DNA of 64,000 nucleotides. Source: Berberis thunbergii. Taxonomy: Eukaryota > Streptophyta > Magnoliopsida > Ranunculales > Berberidaceae. The translations under genes and the position numbers were made by a program. The notes below the pieces were generated by a model. The model saw nothing but the letters and a program-made list of their open reading frames with translations. It was not told the origin of the DNA and did no database searches. Shown one piece after another: positions 21,940 to 32,150 of the stretch; position 1 is the stretch's first letter, and each line of letters starts with the position of its first letter. The stretch is from assembly GCA_003290165.1 (NCBI GenBank), contig QNQO01001822.1, positions 1 to 64,000 of the forward strand. The letters are read 5' to 3'.

Positions 21940-23530
21940 GGCGCGGAGATCCCGCCCTCTACAAGGTTTACTCTTTAGTAACTTTTGTAATGCCTCGACT
22001 GTCTGCTAAATGATCCGCGAGAGCAACCCGAATTCACTTCAAGGTCAAGATCAATTTCTCTCCGTCGACAGTTAGTTTGCTTTAAATCATTTGTTTCCTT
22101 TTCCATAGTCAATTTTGACTTTTAGTTCTTAAAATACTTATATGATTTGCAATCATTTAAGACATAAAAGAAGAATTACAAAAAAAAACTCTATTCATTA
22201 TTGAAAAGATGTAACAACAAACAACTTGAGGCAGATACAAATGACGATATACTGAAAGCATCTGATCAACATGTAGTGAGGACTTGCTTAAACTGTCCGG
22301 CCTCATAAGTAACATGAATAGTCCAAAACAAGCAGCCTGCAAGCAAAACCACGCCCCAGCAAACGCGACTATGGTCCGTGGGGGTACAAAATCGACAACC
22401 GGGAGTCCTGCGACAAGCCACAACCAGATACGACCGACTCACTCGCTCGATTCGGCGAAACGGATGAACCTGGGACAAGTATCAGGTTGACACAGATAGA
22501 GTGCACTTTTCAGCTACAGGAATGCAAGGGGTGTCCAGGAGTCAATGGCCCAATCCATGGACCATGTCTAACTCTTCTTCATCTCGAGTTTTTGAATTCC
22601 AGCGCAAGGCAAGGCAACGGGGTTAATCGAGAAGTGGCGGAGGCAGCCACCACGGAGTTGGACGTTGGTGCTCTATTTGAAATTAAACATTCAGGAACAA
22701 CGATAAGGCATCGGCACATGAACGGTAGACTCTTCCCTTGGGAGAGAATTCATACTACTTCTACGTGATGTGAGAAGAAATTACGAGACCTTAGCAGCTC
22801 AACTACATGCCTATCCATAATAAGTGACCACACATAATAACAACTAACACTGCGCCTGATCAATGTAAATGTTAGAATATTCGAAGACTCTAGAGACAGA
22901 TATCCTTCTTCAACCTTTGGAAAACCCAAAGCAATTTCATTCGGAGACTCAAGAGACGGAGATCCACCACCAACTTTTGGAAAGCCCAAAGCATTTTCTT
23001 TAGCTTTTGGAAAACCCAAAGCGTTTTCTTCAAGCAAGAACATTACAGGAGATAACCTGTGCAAAAGATAGTGCCTACAACAATTGGAAAATGCCATTAT
23101 ATAGAGATGATGGTTCACCAAACGGGCACTCCAACATTAACTGCCAAATATTAGATACCGTATGGGAAATGAGGAGGCAACAGTTCCCGAGGAAACTGCG
23201 CAAACCACATCAATCAAATTGATGGTGTTGCATGCAACCCCATCAATTGAAGGGCAACAATCACACATCCTACGCCGTACACACATCACACCGTGCAGGA
23301 AACCCTAGCCCTTCCTCAGCGGGCCCATGAGCTCAACCTATTATTCAAACAATATTCTGTCACATGCTTGGCACAAGCACGAGAAGTCCTAGTCAACTCT
23401 GACATAGGGATCGTACCAACATATCATAGCTGATTTAAGGTAACTTTGTCCACACCATGCACCATGCTGATGGATTAGGTTCTCACGCCCCCTAGCAGGT
23501 GGAACCTCTCTTCAAACTAGGCAAGCTTAG
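21940..23530 (+). other. Non-coding internal region of the Gypsy element
   Basis: No supportable ORF. This is the continuation of the Gypsy element after the CAC3 insertion, where autonomous relatives would have reverse transcriptase. Around 22905-23030 the block tttggaaaacccaaagc recurs four times. The ORFs here are short and have no recognisable domain. Confidence 0.6.
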
Positions 23531-23539
23531 TAAGCCAAG

Positions 23540-24370
23540 GCTGATGACAATGGCTTCTGGTTCATCCCGACACCTAGTTCCCTTAGTGCAGGCATCGACG
23601 GTTTAGGAAGTGGAGTCTAATCAGCGATATCACGCCTGGTGATGAAGACTGGCCAGGGATCATTGCCCCCTTTGCGGTCAATGACCGCCGAGCCTAATCA
23701 GGTAAGCCTAGCTGGTGACGACTAGCAACGAAAGCTTCTTATCAAAGCCCAGACTTGTAGCCCCCACTGCATGGGTGTAGATGGTTTGGAAGGTGGGAGC
23801 CTAGTCAGTCTCGAACTAATTTTGACGGCTCATCATGGGACCACTGCTTTTCAGCGTGGCTACTGAATCACGAACCCTGGACTTGTAGCCCCCACTGTGC
23901 GGGTGTAGATAGTCTAAAAGGTGGGAGCCTAGTCAATCGCGACCTGATTCTGACGATTTACCACGGGACCACTATTTTTAGTGTGGCCATCGAAAACTCT
24001 CAAATTTGTAGCTTGATGCAAATAGGTGTAGATGATTTGGAAGGTGTGAGCCTAGTCAGTCTTGAACTAATTCTGATGGCTTGCCACGGGACCACTGGTT
24101 TTCAGCATGGTCGCCAAACTCTTCTATCAAATTTGTAGCCCCCACCATGCGGGGAGGGTGTAGATGGTTTAAAAGATTGGAGCCTAGTCAGTCTTGAATT
24201 GATTCCGATAACTTGCCATGAGACCATTGCTTTTCAACCTGGTCGCCAAACTTTTACTCCCTGAATCTGTAATCCACTTTGCTCGGTCATATACGATTTG
24301 GAAGGTGGGAGTCTCAAGCAGCTCGCCACGCGACCTCTGCTCTCCTTTGAAACAGCGGTCGCAAACATGA
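23540..24370 (+). repeat. Degenerate ~125-bp tandem repeats in Gypsy element
   Basis: Five to six units share TTGTAGCCCCCAC, GTGTAGATGGTTTGGAAGG, GGAGCCTAGTCAGTC and GGGACCACTG, with starts near 23753, 23882, 24003, 24130 and 24263. An earlier unit near 23600 is weaker. Tandem repeats of this kind are common in the 3' untranslated part of plant Tat-lineage elements. Confidence 0.85.
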
Positions 24371-25548
24371 ATCTACCTGAGTTTGCGACTTCACGCTCAA
24401 ACAGACTGACATTCTAATGTTAGCAGAGGCCCCTCGAGCCAATACAAAGAACGTACGGCCAGTGCCCAGATAAAAAATTACTTAGGATGCCAAACCGATC
24501 TTACGACTCATAACTCGGCATAAACGCTTTGACACACGCTTGGCCATCACAACTCTCTTACAACAACAGCTACATCCGACTGGTCAGACACACAAGTTAA
24601 GCCTCAAGCAGCTTACCTTGGGGACAAGATAAGGCTCGGGCGACCAACCCCCAGCTAAACTGGTCGCAACATGTTTACTATCGGACATGACTACACAACA
24701 ATGACCCTGAGTCATTCACAACACAAAGTGGTCAAGCTCTATATCGCATACATACCAATCAATGTTATATTGATTCAACCATCCTACGCCAAATCAAGAC
24801 GACAAGGCAAAACGAAAAACATGCAATAAAGACAACAAACACGAAACGGATAAATTTGTTTTCATTAGTGGTCAAAATGAAAAGGGGGGTACAAAAACAC
24901 AAAGTTTACTCTTTATCAAGAGAAGATACAGAAACGAAAGAGTTAAGCCTAGTGGAAAAAGGAGCAGAGTTGCATCCACATGTGCCATGGCCTGGACATC
25001 AGAGCTCAAACTGTCTTTTTCACCCGATGACACAGAGGTGACAGACAAGTCTACATACGACATCTTTTTATAATGACCGAGATCCTACTTTGGATGCTCT
25101 TCCTTCATCAGCGCCTGTAGCTCTAGCCGACCATGTACAACCTAGCAAAACTCCCATTTGCCTTGTTCTTGAAGAAGTTCTTCCTCTCGCACGTTCGCAT
25201 CAACAAGTTCAAGCTCCAATAGCTCTAACTTTCCAGTCAGCGTTTCGACCTGAGACTGCTCTTCTCAGCACTAAGCTCATGCCACTCTAATTCGAGCTGG
25301 TCCTTGGCCTTCCTCGCCTTTTGAGCATAGAATTCCACATTGGATTCCAATTGTTGCTTCTCGCCAGCTCAGTCAGCTTCATTCGAAGCACTTTTTTGAG
25401 CAAGAGATCACAGTTCATAACATGCCTTATCCATAGTTTACTGCGCAACCTCGACTTCTCGATGGATTCAACTCAACTTCTGCTTAATTTTGTCCCTCTC
25501 GAACACCACCTCTGACAAATTACGCTCAAGGTCCTCCAAACGATCCCT

Positions 25549-27450
25549 CTAAGTCTCAGCGGTCACGGTTGATTGATCCAGCCTGTTCTCCTCGGCCCAC
25601 TTTTTCAGCTGCTCAATTTCATAGAGCGCATTGGAATACAGTGCCTGCATGTGTGAGAAGACACGCTCCAAGGTGTATACCCTCTCGCGAGCCGCCTCGA
25701 CTTTCATTTTAACAATGGCTACATGGCTCAAATGAGACATACCCAGCATAAGGTACTTCAAGTCCTTATCCATACACCTTTCTAACATATCCTCATCAGG
25801 TTTCAGAGCGTGATCCATCAGCTAGCTATGACACCTACTTATATGCTTCTTTGAAGCATACTCTACGTCCACCTTTTGGTGCCTCGCTTATGAACTCATC
25901 TTCACCAAGTCTAGTGCAAACAGGCTTATCCATGCATTCGGATGAAGCTTCCCCGACCAGGAATCATGCCAGTGTCACCCTTCATGGTTGCCACCGTCCT
26001 TAGACTCTCCTCTGTGGCCTTCCCCTTGCTAATAGCCGACCCTTTTGTGCGAGATGGCTCGATGGGATCCGAAGGGAAAGGAGGGAGCGAATTATCCAAA
26101 GGGCACTCCAACACTTCTAGCTGTGGCCTAGAGCAAGACGGTGAGCAATTAGGACTATAAGAGACATGGCCAGTGTCGTGACCACTCTCAGGCGAAGCAA
26201 CAATGAGGCGATCAGATTCTACAATCTCAGGCGAATCTTCACAGAGCCTTCTACTTAAACGATCCCACGCGAATTGACACCAGTGGAAGCTGCCATTGCA
26301 ACCCATTCCAGATGGTCATTAAGAGATTCAACCTGCGTTTCACTAAGGTTCGACCTGTGTACAACTCCTGCAAACCACAAGTAATCTTTCTCCAAGCCGG
26401 AAACATCAGTCTTCGCTCCAACAAGCCTAGCAGACTCACGTTCTTCTCTTATTGGAGTGGGTCGTGCTAACACGGGACGTCATTTTCACAGAGGAGGCAA
26501 GCGTTTCAGACGACTCCTCCGCATCAGACAGAATGGGTGCTTTGTCTCCAACAACCTTCCTCTTCCTTAAAGGGGCCTCATCTTCCAACTTAATTTGCGA
26601 TGTTCGATATAGAGTAAGGGCAACATGCAAGTTGTCCCACAGCCTACTGCGGATGAAGTTGGAAACTCTTATAACATCGATTGCGTTCCTTTTCGGCAAG
26701 ACGCAGAACATCTCCATGGTGTTTTGCTTCACTAAGGTAAAAGGAGTAATAGGAAACCTTCCTACTAAAAGATATAAGCAATGATGAGTTAACTCGCTAT
26801 CAAGCATGTCAAAGTCACGAGGAAAGGGTTAAACTTACGAAATGACCTGAACTGTTGTTTAAGCAGACGACCCTTACATCGAAAATACTTCGAATTCACA
26901 GGGGCCAAAAAGAAGTACTTCTGCCAGAACATGAAGTCATTAGGAAGATTAACGAAGCAAGCCGACGATGTCATCTTACATACAACATTACCCTTCAATC
27001 GGGGAGAAATCAGCAACTAAATTACCCGCGGAGTCACGGTGACACCGGCCTCCTTAGCACTAATCAGAATCATGAGGATGATCCTATATCCATTTTACCC
27101 TAACTGGACCAGAGGAATCCCTAGAAGATCCATAAACTCTCAAATCACATCCAGAACTCGAAAGCACATTCCAGTTTGAAGCATCCCACGATGCAAGTAG
27201 ATGAAACCGATCGGAGGCGACATTGGTGTTTGGTCACCCATCAAGACATGCAACGGCAGATCCTTAGGGACTCCAAACTTTGTATGGATTTCAGCAAGGC
27301 TAGGCTTGGACAAAACTTGTCTTCAAAAACTCAAGGCCCTTGGCCAGGATTTCATCATCAAGAAGGTTTCATTGGGCCATGAAGAAGATGAACAATCTTT
27401 TCTAATTAGAGTGATATCTTCAAAAGCAAATAAAATAGAAGAGTTAGGCT
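25549..27450 (-). pseudogene. Antisense ORF of Gypsy element (Transposase_28-like)
   Basis: The minus strand shows a string of open segments (27016-26789, 26807-26436, 26473-26255, 26306-25926, 25818-25549). Upstream, about 27400-27020, it reads GVPKDLPLHVLMGDQ, then IYLHRGMLQTG, LLGIP-QL, NGYRIILMILISAKEAGV, and then FMFWQKYFFLAPV. This follows the order of the plant 'putative gypsy type transposon' domain (PF04195), followed by a charged linker and a coiled-coil tail (AARERVYTLERVFSHM). Its role is unknown. Several frameshifts make it non-functional here. Confidence 0.7.
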
Positions 27451-27635
27451 CTACACCCGGGATGATCTAAATAGAGGTTGGGTTCCCACCTTTTTTCTAC
27501 TGAACCAACGCATGTTCAATTAATGCAGTGCATTACTCAAGCAACAATTCGAACTCAATCATCATGAGCGGTTCATCCCTTCAAGATATGGCTTAGCGAA
27601 CCGATGTGATGACCCACTTACTCGGGAGGAGTAGT

Positions 27636-28303
27636 TGATGATACATAAAAACGGTCACATCCCTGAGCCATACAAGTGTCATGATGATTTCAAGGAATTA
27701 CAGGCCCTAGAGTCAGTCCAACATTGATCCGACCCAAGTGATTTTAAGCCCGTTCAATTCAATCCACCAAACGAACTCGAACTCTCACAGCATGCTAGGC
27801 CCACACGTCTTACAACTATCCTCAATACCCATAAGTCCTACTAAGGCAAGTATCCTGAGGATCAACTTCGGACGGGCAACTACATCTGCTCTCTGCTTCC
27901 AACTAGGGAGCAAATGCCAGAGTACATTCCACACTGGGAATTTTCCTTTTACGAATTGTTCTCTCATTTGAAACTATCTCCCGCATATCTCGGAGCAAAA
28001 GGCTAATATGGAATTTTCTTCCTACATCACGACATCTAATAAGAGAAGGATCTCTACAAAGATCTCATTCCTAAACTATACTTATGATGACCTGGTAGGA
28101 TCAAGACTCCTTGCATTATAAATAAGACGCGAGGTTGGTAAGCTAAGGTACGATACAAATTCCCTGTTACAACATTACACCTTCCTCAGATCCCTGTCCG
28201 ACTTTAGCATCGGAGTGCCAATGGTGGTCTGTGGTTCACGTGCATTACTTGTGCAGGTTAGCATGAACTAGGTCAAAGCTGGGAGTGAAAAATGATTGCA
28301 TCA
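27636..28303 (+). repeat. Gypsy LTR C
   Basis: It begins TGATGATACATAAAA right after a purine-rich tract (CGGGAGGAGTAGT, possible PPT) and ends ATTGCATCA. There is no primer-binding site after it, so it is a 3' LTR. The following bases GCCTA equal the bases before the start of LTR A on the minus strand (3334-3330). Confidence 0.9.
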
Positions 28304-28333
28304 GCCTATATAAATATGCATACATTAAAGTAA

Positions 28334-28616
28334 TCATCTGTTCTTCTTGCTTGATAATATTATCCCCACAACTTCCTTATCAATATCTAGGAAACAACCT
28401 GTTACTTCTATGAGCAATTCCAAAGGAAAGGATGATAGGTTGGGTTGTCTGGGCATGTAGCTCCATGTCGAATTTGCAAACATCATTGTCGACCTGACGA
28501 GCATCTTCATATGATCGGAGATCCTCAGGTGAGATCTGAATTGGTTGAAGTGGTTGCCTTGAGTTACTAGTATTACGACTACTATCACCACTATAACTAC
28601 TAAATTGATTCCCCAT
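28334..28616 (-). pseudogene. UPF0496 family protein fragment
   Basis: From an ATG at 28616 (minus) the frame reads MGNQFSSYSGD, then ISPEDLRSYEDARQVD and FDMELHAQTTQ. After a frameshift it reads LLIEVTGCFLDIDKEVVGIIL and SKK, ending at 28334. This is the N-terminal part of the plant UPF0496 (DUF677, At4g34320-like) family, including its MGN start. Function of the family is poorly known. Only about 95 of several hundred residues are present. Confidence 0.75.
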
Positions 28617-28755
28617 CCGTGTGAGTTGTGAACTTGTTACAACTTAATTATACTAGCCCCTATATCATTTGGACTTTTGTTACAGTAGGTCGCAATACGG
28701 AGAAGAGAGATCACCGCGAGGAGAATGAAAGAGGTGCATCGCAGGGAGGAGGAAG

Positions 28756-28969
28756 AGTTTCTGAAAAATGGTTTTATGATTTAGGCAAAATCACATTCAT
28801 TAATTTAACCTAAGGTAAGGGTAAAATGGTTCAAACATTATTGTTGACTGGTCATTGACGTGGATTTAACGGTTCTGTTAGAAAACGAGGGTTAAATTCA
28901 AATAGTTTTCAAAATGAGTGTCAAACTCTAATAGGTATAAACTAATGAGTGCCAAACTAAAAAAAAACC
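28756..28969. repeat. Mutator-like terminal repeat, right copy
   Basis: Partner of 3823-4034. It ends ACTAAAAAAAAACC and is followed directly by the 9-bp duplication AAGATGGAT. Confidence 0.88.
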
Positions 28970-29429
28970 AAGATGGATGTTGGTAATTTCTAGTCCATAT
29001 ATCATTGGCATGAATCACAACAATAATAAAACAAATAATTGGACTTTGGGTTTGAGTGATTTGGACTGGGCTTGAATTCATCTTGACTATCTAACTCCCC
29101 TTCCCCAAATGAATAGTGAAAAGTGTATGTCATCAACTCCAAATTTCTTTCCTCGTTTTGCCCTCCACTACACTAAATGTAGTACTATAAATAAGAGAGC
29201 ATAAGAGAGAAAAAGGGATTCATTTGATTTGTAAGAAAATTGTACACTTGAGCATTTGCTCTACAGGAGATTAGCTATCTCGAATTAGCTTTCTTATTGA
29301 ATACAATCCATTCCATTTACTGTCATAAATCCAGAATTACAATTACAAGTTCTTCAGTCTGTAATTTCTCTTCATTGCCTGTATTGCATCACTGTCAGTA
29401 GAACTGCATTGGCTTAACACTGTGACTAA

Positions 29430-29797
29430 AAAAAAAAAAAAACGTGACCAGTACTTGCCACAGGTTAAAACCGTGGCTAACATTATTGCAATGGCTTAAA
29501 ACCGTGGCTAAAAATATTGCAACGACTTAGAACCGTGGCCATAACTTGCAACGGTTTTAAGCCGTGGCTATTCCTGGCCACGGCTTAAAACCGTGGCTAA
29601 CATTTTTGCAACGGTTTAGAACCGTGACTAAATCATCAACCGTCGTCGAGTATAAAACTGTTGCTAATATGTTTTACCACGGTTTGTAGCCGTTAATGGG
29701 GATTTAGCGACGCCTCTACAGCCCACGGCTCTAAGCCGTGACAATGGGTTACCCCCATGGTTCAAAACCGTTGCTGATGGGTATTTTTGGTGTAGTG
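29430..29797. mobile_element. CACTA right-end fragment, CAC3 family
   Basis: This matches the last 370 bp of CAC3 (21565-21936), with the same motif order and the terminal GGTGTAGTG at 29789-29797. On the left it starts in a poly(A) run after CACTGTGACT, which may be a decayed CACTA end; the flanking 3-mers (TAA, CTC) do not match. It is probably a deletion derivative or a broken copy. Confidence 0.8.
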
Positions 29798-29799
29798 CT

Positions 29800-30558
29800 C
29801 CCAACTTATTTACAACTAAAAAGTCAAAAGGTGGGTAAAAGTTTCCAGGGGTGTTTGTGTCTTTGAACCAAAAAAACACTATATATTTGTTCTACAATTT
29901 TGCCCTCTAAAATTCAAATTATTTACAGTAAAACTTAGACCCTCTTAATATTCATTAATTATACCTAACTCCCCAATACAATTTATTTGAAACCCTCCAA
30001 GTATTTGTAAATTATGAATAGACCCTTACATCTAACTTTTTGAATTTCCATTTTGCCCTCCACATTTCATAATATTTTAATCCAAACCAGCCCCTTTTAA
30101 ACATTGAAAAATTATACTCAAGTCCCTAATATAATTTATTTAAAGCCCCTCCAATTATCCATAAATTATTAAAAAAAAAGTCCTTACAACTAACTTTTTC
30201 ATTTCCATTTTGTCATCCACATTTCATATTTTTATAAACAAAACTAGCCCTTCAAACATTGATTAATTATACTTAAGCTCCTAATATAATAATTTTTTGA
30301 AGCCCTCTAATTATTCATAAAATTATACCTAAGCCAGTAAAACTATAAATAATTATTTATAATAATTATTAAATTATTTTAATAAAATAAATAAGTACTG
30401 AATATTCGCGCATGTAGAGCGCGTTAGCACCCTAGTATAATTACTTGAGACATGCTCATCCAACAATCTTGGTTGTGCTTTCCAAAAAAAAAAAACAATC
30501 TTGGTTGTGCTTTAGTCCTTCACCAACAAATATAGCATTAAAAAAAAATTTGTAAGCA
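29800..30558. other. AT-rich intergenic sequence
   Basis: No coding potential. Degenerate repeats of CCTCTTAATATTCATTAATTAT and CCATTTTGCCCTCCACATTTC recur two to three times between 29890 and 30350. The cause is not clear. Confidence 0.5.
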
Positions 30559-30566
30559 CATTAGTG

Positions 30567-31674
30567 TAGGGGTGGGCATCCCATCCCGCGATCCTGATCC
30601 CGTCCCGTCCCAATTTTTTCGGGTCTTAATGGGATTGAATAATTTCATCCTGATTCCATCCCGTCCCGATCTAGAATGGGATGAGATGGGATGAAGATTT
30701 TCAATCCCGCCAATCCCGTCCCGTCCCGAGTTAATTTTTCAATATTTATTATTAATATTTATTATTATTAGTTTATTTTAGGATTGATAAATTTAGACTA
30801 TCACTAGTTGATCACAAACAAAAGATTAGTGGGCATTACGTGGCTTAGACTTTAGATGACAACTTCATTCATCGCTCTTTTCTCCCTAACTGAGATCATA
30901 TTAGTTGACCAGAAACAATGTCAACTAGTTCAATGTGAATAGCTTACAATCTGTTTTGAGTGGGTATTCAATATGCTGATACTGTCACAGCTTGCATGAC
31001 TCGGGGATAAAAGAACTTGGCTTCAGTAGTAAGTCATGTTCTATTTGTTATGGATGTTGCTACATAATTTTTTACCAACCTGAAAATTAACTTTCATGTT
31101 TAGTTCTGTTCTTTCAACCAGTATCTTTATCAATGGGTCTTGATTTGCATAAATTCTGCTTAGGATTATGTATGGACATTGATCATTTGATACATTTGTC
31201 CAACCTATGTTAGCAATAGATTGTTGTATTGAATTGCAGTAAATTATGAATATGTTTTAATATGTTATAGCAGATTATGATACTGCTCAGATTATGTTCA
31301 GAATTTATTCTAGTTGATTATGCTATAATCTGATTACATTGAAGGATGTTCATATTATATTGAAGGAATCAACTGATTATGTACATTGATTAGTTTTGAT
31401 TAGTATGCTTATGCTCTAATTATATTGAAGTTATCAGGTTAGTATTGATTGAAGGAATCGGGTTAGTATTGATTGGTATGCTCTGATTTATTGAAGGAAT
31501 CAGTTTAGTTACGTTAGTATATCTGAATTAGGTTAGTACGCTCAGATTATATAATCTGATTATATTCAGATTATATTCCAGCTAATTATAAGCATAGCAC
31601 GTTGATCCCGTCCCGTCCCGAACTCGTTTGGGATGGGACGAGGTCGAGATGTGGTTTTCCTGTGCCCACCCCTA
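30567..31674. mobile_element. hAT-type element 2
   Basis: The ends TAGGGGTGGGCA and TGCCCACCCCTA are perfect inverts. The flanks CATTAGTG (30559-30566) and CATTAGCG (31675-31682) form an 8-bp duplication with one change. The subterminal parts are full of CCCGTCCCG and GGGATGGGA motifs. The middle (about 31200-31560) has many variants of TTGAAGGAATC and GATTATATTC. No transposase. Confidence 0.88.
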
Positions 31675-32150
31675 CATTAGCGTATGCTAAATTTTCATCT
31701 ACTCTAAAAGCTAAGCGTAATTAACAAGTCTAATATAAATGGTTGCTTTGGGCAATTGTGATGAGCCTTAGGCCCACAGTTTTCGTAGAACAACATATTA
31801 TTTTTTTGACCCAAAATGTAAAAAACTTCAACCAAGGTGTTATTAAAGCCCATGGGAAACCCCATAACAGGGTAAAATTTTGATTTATACAACGTTATCT
31901 TTGGCTTAAGAAGATCTTTTCTTTTTGTTAAAGTCGTATCAAGCAGTCGAGGGTCTATAAAATGGATGAAGTCAACTTTACTACCAATTGCTTTAACAAA
32001 AAAAAAAATTTTAAAAAAAAATAATACTACCAATTGTGTAAAGAAAATAATTGAAGATTTATATTATTGTTTATGTTCATTGACTGAATACAAGCTTATA
32101 CAGAGCTAACTTTGACATAACCTTGTAGAAACAAGAAACTTAAATCTTCT

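Larger units (their letters stand above)
4234..28303 (+). mobile_element. Non-autonomous Gypsy (Tat-like) element, B/C
   Basis: The order is LTR B, PBS, gag, protease, a non-coding region, a tandem-repeat block (23540-24370), an antisense ORF (25549-27450, minus) and LTR C. No reverse transcriptase, RNase H or integrase is seen between protease and LTR C once the nested CACTA (6599-21936) is set aside. An antisense ORF of the 'putative gypsy type transposon' kind between the coding part and the 3' LTR is known from plant Tat-lineage elements. The flanking 5-mers differ (AAATC and GCCTA), so this is a recombinant of two insertions. Confidence 0.85.
28304..28969 (+). mobile_element. Pack-MULE, UPF0496-bearing half
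   Basis: The region from LTR C to the terminal repeat end holds a UPF0496 fragment (28334-28616, minus) and the right terminal repeat (28756-28969). It is followed by AAGATGGAT (28970-28978). It joins at GCCTA to the COPT-bearing half at 3330-4034. Restored, the two halves give an element of about 1.37 kb with COPT and UPF0496 pointing toward each other, about 30 bp apart. Confidence 0.85.

Noticed and set aside
22157..22423. 88-residue hydrophobic minus-strand ORF as a membrane protein
   Set aside because: It lies in a non-coding part of the Gypsy element, has no family resemblance, and the plus strand is equally open.
4234..28303. One simple full-length LTR element bounded by B and C
   Set aside because: The flanking 5-mers do not match (AAATC and GCCTA), while GCCTA matches LTR A on the other strand.
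31704..32033. 109-residue minus-strand ORF as a host gene
   Set aside because: It has no recognisable domain, and its N-terminal end is made by poly(A/T) tracts. It may be chance.
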